Notes: generated by a model from the letters alone, not told the origin. A stretch of 64,000 nt of DNA from Huiozyma naganishii CBS 8797 (GCF_000348985.1 NC_035922.1:757604-821603); one strand, 5' to 3'; shown: positions 52,341 through 63,264, counted from the stretch's first letter. Translations and numbers: made by a program.

Positions 52341-52874
52341 ATGCTCTCGATTTTACGCACAAACTCTGCGAAGCTTATTGGAAAACTCATGACCAGAGGC
52401 CTAATAAGTCGAGGGTGTCGTCCATACGCTTTTCGGTCACAACGAGCTTCCCTAGGGCAAAATTTGCTAAAATTCTATTCGCAAACATCCACAACGGGTA
52501 CAGTTATCCCACCAGAAGTAGCGAATTTACCTCTTACTACATACCATAATGAGGCAAACAAGTTTTTGGATAATCTGTTGGAAAATCTAGAAACGCTTAG
52601 TGACGATTTCCCTGAACTTCTTCCAGAGGTTGAATACTCTAGCGGGGTGATGACACTTGTAGTACCGAAACTTGGGCCGTATGTGATCAACAAGCAGCCT
52701 CCTAATAAGCAAATTTGGCTGGCTTCTCCGGTGTCGGGTCCTGACAGGTTCGATTTCTATCAGAATGACTGGGTATCGTTAAGAAATAATGTTAAATTGT
52801 TGGATGTGTTAGGCAGGGAGTTACGAACCGTTCTCCCTGAGGATCAAGTAAATATAAGGAAGGAAAACTTTTAA
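52341..52874 (+). CDS. YFH1: Frataxin
   Basis: Yfh1 is a mitochondrial matrix protein that speeds iron-sulfur cluster assembly on Isu1 with Nfs1. The 177-residue protein has an Arg/Ser-rich presequence (about 1-55, likely cleaved twice). The frataxin domain (about 65-172) starts with the acidic helix NKFLDNLLENLETLSDDFPELLPEVEYSSGVMTLVV that binds iron, followed by the beta-sheet signature PPNKQIWLASPVSGPDRFDF with the conserved Trp and Asn/Gln. The length equals YDL120W (174). It is convergent with HEM25. Confidence 0.97.
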   Translation: MLSILRTNSAKLIGKLMTRGLISRGCRPYAFRSQRASLGQNLLKFYSQTSTTGTVIPPEVANLPLTTYHNEANKFLDNLLENLETLSDDFPELLPEVEYSSGVMTLVVPKLGPYVINKQPPNKQIWLASPVSGPDRFDFYQNDWVSLRNNVKLLDVLGRELRTVLPEDQVNIRKENF

Positions 52875-52917
52875 ACCAGCATTTTACATGTAACTATAGT
52901 CTCTAAATTTGCGTACG

Positions 52918-52928
52918 ATTTATATTTA
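52918..52928 (+). other. ARS consensus match
   Basis: ATTTATATTTA matches all 11 positions of the ARS consensus WTTTAYRTTTW, in the short convergent intergenic region between YFH1 and HEM25, a usual place for origins. One match alone is weak, because AT-rich yeast DNA has many. Confidence 0.2.
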
Positions 52929-53053
52929 TACAGAATATAGAGTAGTCATGTCAAAGAACTGGTTGTAATGCTATTTTTTGTACTATTCTGAAGCCAAGCA
53001 CATATATATATTCATGATGCAATGCCATTATGCCTCCTTTGTGCCTTTGTTCT

Positions 53054-53965
53054 TCATTTATGATCAAAATGCTTGATTAGTTCTTCGTAGATTCCCCATG
53101 CAATCCCTGCACTGATTGCCTTTCTGGCCAGCCTCATGCTCAAGCCGCTAAATAGTCTGTTAAATCTCTCGTGTTTGAAAATGTACGAGAACGTCTGCCA
53201 CGAGTTTCGAAATCTCGTTGGTTGTAGTTGCATTCTGGTTTTGATTGTATCAAACGGGGCAGTTATTGTGGTAGCGATACTTGCTGCATTGATAGCACTC
53301 GCAGCATTGATTCCGGTAGCGGTGAATCTGGCATAATTTCCATCTTCGTTATATGAAATCATAAATTTTGGAGCAATGGTTGGCAGCAACTTTTTTGATT
53401 GTTCATATAGCAGAACGTAGAGCCCTGCATATGGTGCGTCTCTGAGGCAGGTTGCGCCAAACCCTTTAAAGAAACCATTAATACCGTCCGTCGCGTATAT
53501 AGCCTTTGTTGCCTGCCAAAGACTGGTATAATTATACATGGTGGATTCGTATCTCACCTTTAAAATCGTAACCGGCATTAGGATGTACCCTACGAGTCCT
53601 CTTGCAAGGGCTCCGGTTGCCAGATTTTGTGACATTGTCAGCTGTGGTAACGTGCTGCTTTTGTTGTATTGACTTATTGCCCCATTTGAATGTGAGTTTA
53701 TGTACGTTCGCATTTTGTTTAGGCATGATAAGTACAGTGCGGACCCCACAGATGTTCGCAATGCAGACGGCAGTGTCCCTCTCCATAATTCTAATGGATT
53801 TTTAATACCTTTGAGGGATAAGAATAACGTTGAATGCTCTATTTGTTGAATTCTTGTTTTGAGCAAATCTAACGGCTGCAATGCAACTGCTGATGTTAAG
53901 CCACCAACAAAGCCACCTATGAGATGAGACTTAGATTTGGATGTTGAGTTTGATTGCGAAGGCAT
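53054..53965 (-). CDS. HEM25: Mitochondrial glycine carrier for heme synthesis
   Basis: Hem25 imports glycine into the matrix for 5-aminolevulinate synthase, the first step of heme synthesis (human SLC25A38). The 303-residue protein has three mitochondrial-carrier repeats, each with the signature Px[D/V]xxKxR: LQPLDLLKTRIQQ, LMPVTILKVRYES (Asp replaced by Thr-Ile region) and TAPFDTIKTRMQL. About six membrane helices are present. I start at the ATG at 53965 (MPSQSNSTSK). The upstream part to 54034 opens with GTG and was rejected. The length matches YDL119C (307). Confidence 0.95.
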   Translation of the reverse strand: MPSQSNSTSKSKSHLIGGFVGGLTSAVALQPLDLLKTRIQQIEHSTLFLSLKGIKNPLELWRGTLPSALRTSVGSALYLSCLNKMRTYINSHSNGAISQYNKSSTLPQLTMSQNLATGALARGLVGYILMPVTILKVRYESTMYNYTSLWQATKAIYATDGINGFFKGFGATCLRDAPYAGLYVLLYEQSKKLLPTIAPKFMISYNEDGNYARFTATGINAASAINAASIATTITAPFDTIKTRMQLQPTRFRNSWQTFSYIFKHERFNRLFSGLSMRLARKAISAGIAWGIYEELIKHFDHK

Positions 53966-55076
53966 AATGATTGAGTCCGGCGATGAAGAGGGCCAAATGG
54001 GTGTTGGGTAATGCCACTTTCGTGATAGTGGCACGCTATGTACAAATAATGCGGGGATATAAGGTCAATTGAGACCTCCCTGACTGGATTCTTGGGCGGC
54101 CAGGCAGCATTCAAATCTCAGGAATAGTTGCGTAAACATAGTAATTTTTTAAGGGCTAACAAATTCCTGGAAAGATCACGTGCCCGGTTCCGTTTTTATG
54201 GTAACTTGATTTGCTTTACGACGATGTTCAGGATATAGCGAATTGCATCCAGCACAGTCTTGCTCTTCTTAACTGTGATGATAAGTAGTGTTCAAATATA
54301 CTGTTCTCTTTATTTCAATTGTTTACGGTCACCAAAGACTGAACGAAGCTCTTCCCATCAACACTTTCACCGGCTCGAGAACAAATTCGGGTCACTATCA
54401 GGAGGTAGGGATGCCAAGTTTGATAAATGGAATAATGACAGAACGTCTTGTCATACGTTGCTGTGGTTTTCCATTCTGATCTTGGCAACCTCCCGGTGAA
54501 CAAGAGACACTCACAACCTGTTACACCACAACCCTCCTGCTACACTGCTTCAAAATCGGTATTCCCAGGAAGAGATCTATGTCCCAAATAGGAAATGGCT
54601 GGTTTTTTCTCTTCTCGATTGGGAAATTTTGAAGTATTATTTTGGGAAATTTGGTCTGATTTATGTGTCGAGAGAAATGGGCTGCTACGGTAGTTCGATG
54701 GCGCTTGCTAAAAGTTGAAAGGGATTAACTTGAGGCCCTGTGCTGGCATCCCCGTTATTGACCAGCAGCGGGAGGAGAGATACACTCTCATACGGATATA
54801 TATATATATATTTCTTGCAAAGAAACAGCTTTATCCAAGCGTGATAACCACAATTGATGAAATTATGAAGTGCAAGTGAAATCTCCAATAAAAATCTCAT
54901 TGCCATCAATAGGTAATAGTCCTTCATCTTTCCTTTCTTTCATCAACTAGACCGCGCATCCAAACATTTGAATTAAAATTCAGCTTTTTTTCTTCACTGC
55001 ATTATCTAAATTCTTCTGATTCGTTTCACTCACATCTGCATTTTCCTCTGCATTCACACATCATTCCACCTTCATT
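53966..55076. other. HEM25/CYK3 divergent intergenic region
   Basis: About 1.1 kb. In S. cerevisiae only a dubious ORF (YDL118W) lies here. It has a CACGTG box near 54178 (about 215 bp before HEM25) and a TA microsatellite at about 54797-54813. The small open frames show no conserved feature. No RNA gene was recognised. Confidence 0.5.
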
Positions 55077-57725
55077 ATGACTGCAATGGCATCGCCGGCC
55101 TTACTGCCGCCTTTTAAAGTTAAGGCCCGATATGGGTGGTCGGGTCAATCTAAACGTGATCTGGGGTTCCTAGAGGGGGATATAATGGAAGTTACAAGAG
55201 TATCTGGTGAATGGTACTATGGTAAGCTGCTCAGAAACAGAAAGTGTGCAGGATACTTCCCAAATAACTTTGTAATAGTTCTCGAGGAAAAAATTAATGA
55301 ACACCTCAGAGGTGAGAAATCACACACTCCATCAAGTGGATTCCATAAGCAGGACTCGGAAAAAATGGGTTCTATACCAGAAATTCCATCTCGGATGCAG
55401 ACTGGGTTCAAAAATTCATCTGAAATTTCAAATACATATGCGGGGAACTACAGTTCTCGACAGAATAGCTCTCCCCATTTCCTTGAGAAACACCCGAGAA
55501 AGGGAAATCTTAAAATTGATACCAATCTGCAACGACTCGGTGAACCATCGTATTCTAGTTCAGCCCCGGATTTATACGGAATTCAAAATTCGAGCTCAAG
55601 GTCCGCTGGAAGAAGAACGACACATGGAAGGGTAAGCCCACTGAAAACTAAATTCAAGGAGGAGTTACAGACAAGTACTTTACCACCTTTACCGCCTTTA
55701 CCGGATGTCTCCAAACATGCAAGATCAAATAGACATCGCCAGCCTGTAAAATCGCATTCTTCGAATGACATTCCATTGTACAGCTCAAGGGAACCAACAA
55801 ATGTTGGTAATTTGCCCTTGCAAAAAAGGTTTTCGTTTGATTCCGATACTGATTCAAACTTTAACTCAAACTCCTCTGGTGTCTTTTCAAACTCCAAATA
55901 CCTCGACTCATCCTTAACGGACAGCGAAAATAGTTTTGCGTTGATGAGTGATTTTAGTGCGACAAGCGCAGGTAGTTTTGCGAGGCATAAGCACGCGGCG
56001 CAATCATTTACGGACTCCTTACAAAGGTCAAACCCGCCTCCACAGAGCGCCGAAAAGGAAAGCAATGAAGGAAACAAGTTTTCTGGTCTTTTCCGTAAAT
56101 TCATGCAGTCAAAGCCTGCCGCTTCTTCTCCGACCTCGGCAAGAGGGGATTTACCCAAATTACCAACCATTCAAAATCTAAATGTGTCTGAAAACACTGA
56201 GGCCAGAGATTGGGTTACAGTGAAATCGCAATTGAATAGGTCAAGAACCCTAACCAAATATGAGAAGCATCCGCGTTACATGCGTGCATTAGATAACAAC
56301 AGGGATTTGGTACTCCATCCTCAAGACGGAATATATAATGGTCTCAACACTAACGAGGTCAGGCATGGTGGGCAAGAAGGTGTTGTAAACGTGTTATTAA
56401 CCCAATTGAATTGCGATTATATCGATGCAATGACGAGGAAAAGATGTATCAAAAACGGTAAACTGAATTTGGCTTCATGGGCGCAGATGACATTTTCTGC
56501 TCGTTACCAGACAGACTTAGATGTGTTGAGAGGTCTTTACATTTTTTGTTGTGAGATGTTTGAACTGATTGACGATAATAACACTACTGATTTCAGCTGC
56601 GAACCCAGAGACTTGGACAGAATATTGTACAGTAGATACTGTACTCCATATCAACTTACATGGCTGTTCAAAAAGCTAGCAAGCAGTTTGAACATAACAT
56701 GTGAAATTGTTATTGGGTTCCTTAAAATTCCAGATGCTAATAACTCTGAGTTTAAATACAATCATTGCTGGTTGAGAACTTTGGTCAACGGGGAATGGAG
56801 GTTTATTGATGTCATCCTCGGAAATAGAACAAATCCGATTCACGAATTCATAACTAGTAAAAAGGCGAAGAAAGCGGATGATAGCTATTTTTTGGTAGAA
56901 CCACTGGAATTCATTTACACACATGTTCCGCCAAGGGAGTTTGAACAGCATATTATTCCCAGTCTTGACCAACTCTCAGTTCTGTACCTCCCATTGGTTT
57001 TCCCATCGTTTTTCAAAAACGAATTACGCTTGTGCAATTACAGTACGGCTTTGTCATTCTTAGAAGATACTGAGATTTTTGAATGTTCTCTAGAAATACC
57101 AAACGATATAGAAGTGTTCACATCAGTCGTTGTCAGTGGTATCGACGAATCCAAACAGAACGTATATCAGCAAATGGAACTGAGTTTATGTCAAATAAAG
57201 AAACACCGGAGTAACTCAGGAAGAAGAATCGCCCTAATTAAAGCAGTCTTACCACCAGGTGTTCACAAAGGTACACTATACATACACTCTGGCGTAAGAG
57301 GCACTCAACCAAACAGGGCAAACATCCATCCATTATCCATGATTGTTCCTCTGGAGCATGAAGGTTCGGATATGAAATACGAATTTGTGATAAGATCACC
57401 TTCAGAACAAGTACAGAGAGTGGAAATGTACATCAAGGAACCGCAGAATAGGTATTTGTATGCTGATAATGATTATAAGTTTGAAATTTTCCAAACTCCC
57501 TTTGATGGAATTATAACAAATTCAGAAGAACATACTACAAAACAGCCAATGGCCATCAGATCACCATCCGGTAAAGTATATGAAATACAAAAGAACAACC
57601 TAAAAACAAGTTATGGTTCCTGGACAGCAAATATTAAAGTTAACGAACCAGGTATTTGGACTGCCCTTGTCGTTTCTGACTCAGGACTCGGGTGGTGTCG
57701 ATTCGCCGAATGGTTATGCATATAG
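55077..57725 (+). CDS. CYK3: Cytokinesis protein Cyk3
   Basis: Cyk3 acts at the bud neck in primary septum formation and activates chitin synthase Chs2 together with Inn1 and Hof1. The 882-residue protein has an N-terminal SH3 domain (about 12-72: VKARYGWSGQSKRDLGFLEGDIMEV, GYFPNNFVIVL), a long Ser/Pro-rich region with the PPLPPLPPLP motif (about 203-212), a transglutaminase-like domain (about 510-640, with YNHCWLRTLVNGEWRFIDVI), and a conserved beta-rich C-terminus ending GLGWCRFAEWLCI. Such domains in Cyk3 proteins are thought not to be active enzymes. The length equals YDL117W (885). Confidence 0.95.
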   Translation: MTAMASPALLPPFKVKARYGWSGQSKRDLGFLEGDIMEVTRVSGEWYYGKLLRNRKCAGYFPNNFVIVLEEKINEHLRGEKSHTPSSGFHKQDSEKMGSIPEIPSRMQTGFKNSSEISNTYAGNYSSRQNSSPHFLEKHPRKGNLKIDTNLQRLGEPSYSSSAPDLYGIQNSSSRSAGRRTTHGRVSPLKTKFKEELQTSTLPPLPPLPDVSKHARSNRHRQPVKSHSSNDIPLYSSREPTNVGNLPLQKRFSFDSDTDSNFNSNSSGVFSNSKYLDSSLTDSENSFALMSDFSATSAGSFARHKHAAQSFTDSLQRSNPPPQSAEKESNEGNKFSGLFRKFMQSKPAASSPTSARGDLPKLPTIQNLNVSENTEARDWVTVKSQLNRSRTLTKYEKHPRYMRALDNNRDLVLHPQDGIYNGLNTNEVRHGGQEGVVNVLLTQLNCDYIDAMTRKRCIKNGKLNLASWAQMTFSARYQTDLDVLRGLYIFCCEMFELIDDNNTTDFSCEPRDLDRILYSRYCTPYQLTWLFKKLASSLNITCEIVIGFLKIPDANNSEFKYNHCWLRTLVNGEWRFIDVILGNRTNPIHEFITSKKAKKADDSYFLVEPLEFIYTHVPPREFEQHIIPSLDQLSVLYLPLVFPSFFKNELRLCNYSTALSFLEDTEIFECSLEIPNDIEVFTSVVVSGIDESKQNVYQQMELSLCQIKKHRSNSGRRIALIKAVLPPGVHKGTLYIHSGVRGTQPNRANIHPLSMIVPLEHEGSDMKYEFVIRSPSEQVQRVEMYIKEPQNRYLYADNDYKFEIFQTPFDGIITNSEEHTTKQPMAIRSPSGKVYEIQKNNLKTSYGSWTANIKVNEPGIWTALVVSDSGLGWCRFAEWLCI

Positions 57726-58025
57726 TATATGGCATATATACTCAAAAACAACTGAAAGGTAGAAGGGCATCGCCCATCTCTCCAAGTAATGGTTTAATTG
57801 TCTTTGGATTCAACTGTTCTTGGTCTTATGTGTTATCACCTTACACGTTAAGCAAGGGTTTCACTACACCAAATATTTTTCAAAGAAATAAAATTGGAAA
57901 AAAGAATGTAACATTTCACGATCTACTAATCGCTAGAGCTTCAGTTCGTATTTGACAGATTTGAATCCTTTGACGCATTTGTGGGCATTCTTCCCTTTGT
58001 TTCTATTCATCAACGGAACAGCATA
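57726..58025. other. CYK3/NUP84 intergenic region
   Basis: Three hundred bp between two genes in the same direction. Open frames continue from the CYK3 end but show nothing conserved. Nothing else was recognised. Confidence 0.5.
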
Positions 58026-60218
58026 ATGGAATTGTCAAATGTGTCTGAACAAAAGCATGAACACTTTGTCAGATTTGCAGATGCTCTAAAGGCATTTGTT
58101 GTTGATACATTCGACGATGCGAACAACGCAAACCCGTTTGATGTTATTAAGGAGTTCCGTAGTATCGCCGGAGAATCTGCTTTGAGTTTGGTCCAGAAAG
58201 GTTCGGATTCCAACAACACAACAGAGTATAACGATTGGGAATTGGAAGCCAGATTTTGGCATTTGCTTCAATTGCTGTTGAGTTTCAGAACTGCTGATAT
58301 CGATTTTGATGGAGAAACAACCGTGTATCCATATAATTCCAGCGCTGTATTTGAGAAGGAACTACTGCATAAGGACAGATCATTGTATCAAATATGGATA
58401 GTTATGGTGTGGTTACAAGAAAATATCAAAGTCAGTGAAAGACCAAAAAATTTACCAACCTCCAAATGGTCAAATACTTTACTTTCAGGGGAACTAAAAA
58501 GTGCAGACCTAGATTATCCGTTAAGAAATCCAGATGCTGTTATTGATATGCGAGATAAAGAGCAAGATCACATCTTTTTCAGATATATCTACGAAATGTT
58601 GCTAAGTGGAAATTTTGAAGATGCATACGAAGAGTGTAAACTGTCAGAAAATATCACGCTATGCATGATTCTATGCGGGATGCAAGAGTATATAAACCCA
58701 CAGATTGATACACAGTTATCCGAAGAATTCGATAGCCAACAAGGTGTGAAAAAGCATTGTTTATGGAGAAGAACAGTTTATCAACTATCTCAAAACTCTC
58801 AATTGGATCCTTATGAGCGTGCAATTTACAGCTACATATCTGGTACAATGCCAAATGAAGAAGTGTTAAGCAAGTGTGATTGGGAATCAGAACTGCTATT
58901 AAATTTAAACTCGATTATCCAAATCGAAGTTGAAAATTACATGATATCCCGAGGGAAAGTGGATCCATCGGAACTATTTGTGGCCTTGCCCTCTAAAACG
59001 CAGACATTACAGGAGGTACTAAACATGGTGTCTGCAAAGCACCCGGTTGAAAGTGAGCACCCCGTCAGAGTTCTTATGGGTGCAGTTATCTCGAATAATT
59101 TGGAGACATTACTTCATTCTTCCGTCGAAACGTTATTAGATCTTGTAAAGGGGTATGAGTCCAGCATAGAATTACTCGATGAACCATATTTATTGAGAAT
59201 AATCAGCCACGTTGGTATATTATTGGATATCATTCATCCCGGTACACTATCAAAAGGCGACAAGGTGAAGCTACTAACGGCTTATATCAGTATCTTGAAG
59301 CTATATGAATTGTTAGAACCAATACCAGTTTATATTTGCTTTCTCGACGAAGTTGATGCAATGGAAGCCTATTCTTTTGTTCTGTCCACTCTGGGCGATG
59401 AGCCAAAAGTTAAAACAAGGCAAATTGAATTAATGAAATTTTTAAAATTGCCAATATTGAACATACTGAAACGTACAACAGAGAAAGTTTTTGCTGAGAC
59501 CGAATCCAATTATACTCCGGATCAAGGCATTTCAATCACATTCGATATCACAAACATCGATAAGCATTTGATATATGCGGTAGAGGGGTTATTTTTAGGG
59601 CATTTTTACACTGACGCCATGGAGTGCACTTTGGCGTTGGCAAGAAGATTTCTATTGAATGGTAAGGTAGGATCTTTGGAGTATTTCATAGATCGTAATT
59701 CTCTTGAGAATTTGATTAATGTTTACAAATTGGAAACGTTACCCCACACTGGCGATATCATAGATGATGATTCCTCAGTTAAAGAAATACTGCAATATGC
59801 AAACTTGATGCAGCATTTCAAAAGATACGCCGAATGGCAGAAGTCTGTTAAATTGCTAAACTCGGATTCAAACATTCCAACTTTGATTGAGAAATTTCAA
59901 GAATATTCAAACTGCAGTATGGAAATGATAAAAACATTTTTGGTAGAGCTGACAGAAGATAAAAATGCGGTTAATTTTTTTGTTCTATACGAGATCCGTG
60001 CCCTTTACACACCCTATTTGATAATTGAGTTACACAAGGGTTTGGTGGAAGCTTCTAAACTGTTGCGTATCCCCAAATTTGTTAAGGAGGCGTTGGGTTT
60101 CACCGAACTTGTAGCAAATGAAAATGACGGTATTTATCTACTATTCCAATCAAGTGGAAAACTGAAAAAGTATCTGACCTTAGTCGCCCATACGGCAACT
60201 TTGGTTGAATACTCCTAA
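58026..60218 (+). CDS. NUP84: Nucleoporin Nup84
   Basis: Nup84 is a scaffold subunit of the Y-shaped Nup84 complex (Nup107 in humans) that coats the curved pore membrane. The protein, 730 residues from the ATG at 58026 (MELSNVSEQKHEHFVRFADALKAFV), is alpha-helical throughout. It has the family segments YPLRNPDAVIDM and DHIFFRYIYEMLLSGNFEDAYEEC in the N-terminal ACE1-type fold, and a C-terminal part that binds Nup133. The upstream in-frame ATG-less extension (15 codons from a TTG) was rejected. The length equals YDL116W (726). Confidence 0.95.
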   Translation: MELSNVSEQKHEHFVRFADALKAFVVDTFDDANNANPFDVIKEFRSIAGESALSLVQKGSDSNNTTEYNDWELEARFWHLLQLLLSFRTADIDFDGETTVYPYNSSAVFEKELLHKDRSLYQIWIVMVWLQENIKVSERPKNLPTSKWSNTLLSGELKSADLDYPLRNPDAVIDMRDKEQDHIFFRYIYEMLLSGNFEDAYEECKLSENITLCMILCGMQEYINPQIDTQLSEEFDSQQGVKKHCLWRRTVYQLSQNSQLDPYERAIYSYISGTMPNEEVLSKCDWESELLLNLNSIIQIEVENYMISRGKVDPSELFVALPSKTQTLQEVLNMVSAKHPVESEHPVRVLMGAVISNNLETLLHSSVETLLDLVKGYESSIELLDEPYLLRIISHVGILLDIIHPGTLSKGDKVKLLTAYISILKLYELLEPIPVYICFLDEVDAMEAYSFVLSTLGDEPKVKTRQIELMKFLKLPILNILKRTTEKVFAETESNYTPDQGISITFDITNIDKHLIYAVEGLFLGHFYTDAMECTLALARRFLLNGKVGSLEYFIDRNSLENLINVYKLETLPHTGDIIDDDSSVKEILQYANLMQHFKRYAEWQKSVKLLNSDSNIPTLIEKFQEYSNCSMEMIKTFLVELTEDKNAVNFFVLYEIRALYTPYLIIELHKGLVEASKLLRIPKFVKEALGFTELVANENDGIYLLFQSSGKLKKYLTLVAHTATLVEYS

Positions 60219-60415
60219 AGTGGTTATCAAATATAATGCCTCTAGCTTTGTGTGTGTATGTGTCAATATAATCTAGTTTGTTAATTAAGAGATTCGGTAC
60301 CTATTCCTGTCATAAAAAAGCTGCAATCGAACATCTGTTTCTCTCTGTACTATCAGCTGCAAACGAAAAGCAAATGGCAGTGGATATATTGTTCACCACT
60401 GAACGAAACAGATGC

Positions 60416-61630
60416 TCATTTCTTTTCATCAATCATTCTTTGTAGGTCTCCAAAAATTTTATCTCGATGTTGGGCAAGCGGATCGTCTATATCACTAGGG
60501 AAAAATTCATTCCTTGAATTGGGTTCTTCATTGCCATGCTGGCTGACATTGTTTTCATCCGTATCGTCCATTATTTCCTCTTGCTCATCATACATATAAT
60601 CGAAACTTGAAGCATCCATATCGATGACGTGGTGGTTACTCAGTGATTCCAAAATATTCTCACTTCCTTCTAGCTTCCTAAAAAGAGCATCATACGGGTC
60701 ATTTTGTACCAACGTTTCGGCATTCTGAGAGGTATTTAACCCACCCTTCCTTTCATCCCAGTTTGTGATAGAAGCTGCTTCGATTTCAGCTTTGACTTCC
60801 TGTTCTTCCTCATCTTCCTCCGCGGCTTCCTCCTCGCCAGCATAATCGAAGAGGACTGATCTATCATCATCTTCATCCTCTGGATAATCGTTTCTATAGT
60901 AATTCTCGTCATTGGAATCCTCGTCATCAGACCGTAACAATTCCCCGTCGGATTCAGCGTCCGGGATCAGGTCCATGTTTTTATTGACAATTTTCACAAA
61001 ACCAATATTATCAATAGGATATGAGGATATTTCATCTTCAGGAATTTCTTCCAGTTTGTACACGTCATAAACGTAATCTAAACTAGGCAACTTAGCCACG
61101 GCTGTGTGAAAATGCTTCTTACTGGGTTTCTTCTTTATCTCACCATCCGTTTTGGACTTTTCTTCAGTGATCTGCAAGTAGCTATCGACCATTTTAGCAA
61201 TCTCTGGGGGTAGGTTTTGAGAAGATGTATCATAGTTCGGTAAAAATTGCTTCTGTTCCTGCACAGTGCTTTGTTCCGTATTATCCCTTAATATCTCTTT
61301 TCCCTTCTTTAGGTGCTGTTCTAAAATGAAATGTCGATGATCCCCGTGATTTGACAATTTCAACAGTGGACTATAGAGTTCTTCCTCACCTGCATAAATA
61401 TTATCATTAAGTGTTTTTGTTAGCTTAAACACATATTTGGCCCTCTTATTCTTCTTCTTACTTTCTTCCTCCAGTACTGTCGAAAATAAATATGTTAAAA
61501 GATTGTTAGTATTAATTCACATGAACAGCAACATTTCGCATTCTTTCAAACAATTAAACATACATAGTGCCTGTACAGAATCATCGTCTCTCCTTCTTTT
61601 CACTCTTAAAAATTCCGGTCTTTCATTCAT
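60416..61630 (-). CDS. IWR1: RNA polymerase II nuclear import factor Iwr1 (two exons)
   Basis: Iwr1 binds assembled RNA polymerase II and carries its import signal to karyopherin alpha. The gene has an intron, as in S. cerevisiae (YDL115C). Exon 1 is 61630-61564 (22 codons plus one base), starting MNERPEFLRVKRRRDDDSVQAL, the bipartite basic import signal. The intron is 61563-61477 (87 bases), with 5' site GTATGT, branch point TACTAAC at 61511-61505 and 3' site CAG. Exon 2 is 61476-60416. The joined protein has 375 residues, with conserved FKLTKTLND after the basic part, IDNIGFVKIVNK-like and DYMYDEQEE segments, and long acidic stretches. A frame reading only exon 2 would begin at a GTG and lose the import signal. 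Confidence 0.92.
61477..61563 (-). other. Spliceosomal intron of IWR1
   Basis: An 87-base intron read on the minus strand. It has 5' splice site GTATGT (61563-61558), branch point TACTAAC (61511-61505), 28 AT-rich bases, then a CAG 3' site (61479-61477). All three match the strict yeast consensus, and splicing joins the two frames exactly. Confidence 0.93.
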
Positions 61631-62397
61631 TTTTGGTTAGATAGCATAAGTCAAAAATGTGCACCTAGATGAGCTGATGCTTCTAAGTTGTCCGATGAAC
61701 CTTCAAAAGCTGTGAGTTTTGTCAGAAATCTGATCCTTAATATTAATTTTTATTATAGATACGTGTTACCCGAATATCAATCAGTAAGGATGTTGTAAGT
61801 ACCACACTGTCTCTTCCGATAAGCATATAACTCTATGGCGTTGCCCAAGAATAGCAAGTTTGTACACCACTTTACTGAGTTTACTTGAGGATATACTTAA
61901 AAGGTTTTAAAGCTTACTGTGTATCAATTTGGGAAGGGGAGTGGTATATAATACATTATCCAATTGTTGTTATCGGGACTTGAAAATAGAAAAACCAATC
62001 ATCATTTAATCCAGTTTGTTTCTATTTGTAAAACTATCTTATAAAATGGTACACCCAAGTGACGAGTATTCTTTATGTTTCTTTAGGGAAATATTCGGCA
62101 ATTTAAATACCAAGTGGGAAAACGTGGGAAATTTGCACAGAGAATGGTTCAACTAAATTGGATGTATGGCTCAAGGGGAATTAGTATACTGCAATATGTT
62201 ATTCATATGTCATATTTGAGGATCTTGTATAATATTATATAATCTTATCACGAAAAGTCTAAACTTTACTGTGTATACTATAAATAGTTTGACACTTTGA
62301 GATTTTTACTTTTTAAGAATTGTGTAAATAAATAGTTATAACTTGATAAAAAACTCCAAAATGAAATACACCAAATAGAAAAGTGAAGTGCAGAACA
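61631..62397. other. IWR1/YDL114W-like divergent intergenic region
   Basis: About 770 bp, very AT-rich. A stretch near 61665-61735 has loose box C/D-like words (GATGAGCTGATG, CTGATCC), but not an ordered snoRNA. No gene was recognised. Confidence 0.4.
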
Positions 62398-63264
62398 ATG
62401 GGCCTATTACTAGACTCTTACTTTGGAGCCTTTAAAACCCCAAAGCAGAGGGCGCTTGCTCCCTTTATTTGTAAACATCAAAAAGTTTTAATAACTGGGG
62501 GTTCTAATGGTTTAGGGTTATGCTTGACAAAAAGTTTCAGCAAGTTGCTCACGGTGGAGAAGGTAATCATTCTCGATTTGGAACCCCCTGAAGATACGAT
62601 ACTAGCAAATGAGAAAGTCTGTTTTTATTTTTGTGATATAACACAAGTTGAAATGCTAAAACAAGTACAAAAAAGAATAGTCAGGGAACATGGCGACATT
62701 TCAATTCTCATTAACAATGCAGGAATAACAAATATTAAGCCATTACTGTCGATGGACGATGCAGAGATTACCAGGATACTTCAAGTAAACTTTCTAGGCG
62801 CCTATATGGTAACACAGGTGTTTTTGGACAACTTAATTTCTTTTGGAGATAGTACTATCATTAATATTTGTTCGATCTTAGGTGTTATCTCGCCAGCAAA
62901 CTTGACCGCATACTGCGCTGCCAAAGCATGTTTAATTTCATTTCATAAAAGCTTGAAATTATTAATGGAACATTCAGAGACTATCCATATGCCCAGGAAA
63001 ATAAAAACTTTGTTATTGTGCCCGGGAAAAATACGAACAAAAATGTTTGAAGATGTTTCTACTCCGTCAACATTGTTTGCACCAGATTTAAGTCCAGAGG
63101 AGCTTTCCGAAGATATCGTTTGTGCGGTCGAGGGGAGAAACAGAGAACAAATACTTTCACCGTATTATGCCAATTTGGTCCCACTTTTCCAAAGATTGGA
63201 ATGGCCGTATTGGCGTCTTTTGAAAAAATATAGTGGGATGAATGAAGTAACTAACTTGAACTAG
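62398..63264 (+). CDS. Short-chain dehydrogenase/reductase, YDL114W-like
   Basis: This is a predicted NAD(P)-dependent oxidoreductase of the classical SDR family, with unknown substrate. The 288-residue protein has the cofactor loop TGGSNGLG (about 35-42), the NNAG motif (about 105), a catalytic Ser in ICSILGVISPAN, and the YxxxK pair in AYCAAKACL (Tyr and Lys near 180-184). All key residues are present, so activity is likely. I start at the ATG at 62398 (MGLLLDSYFGAF); five upstream codons opening with GTG were rejected. It lies between IWR1 and ATG20 as YDL114W. AT content is higher than in most other genes here. Confidence 0.88.
   Translation: MGLLLDSYFGAFKTPKQRALAPFICKHQKVLITGGSNGLGLCLTKSFSKLLTVEKVIILDLEPPEDTILANEKVCFYFCDITQVEMLKQVQKRIVREHGDISILINNAGITNIKPLLSMDDAEITRILQVNFLGAYMVTQVFLDNLISFGDSTIINICSILGVISPANLTAYCAAKACLISFHKSLKLLMEHSETIHMPRKIKTLLLCPGKIRTKMFEDVSTPSTLFAPDLSPEELSEDIVCAVEGRNREQILSPYYANLVPLFQRLEWPYWRLLKKYSGMNEVTNLN

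Noticed and set aside
61665..61735. Box C/D snoRNA
   Set aside because: Words like GATGAGCTGATG and CTGA occur, but not a proper RTGATGA...CTGA order with terminal stem. No known snoRNA is expected at this position.
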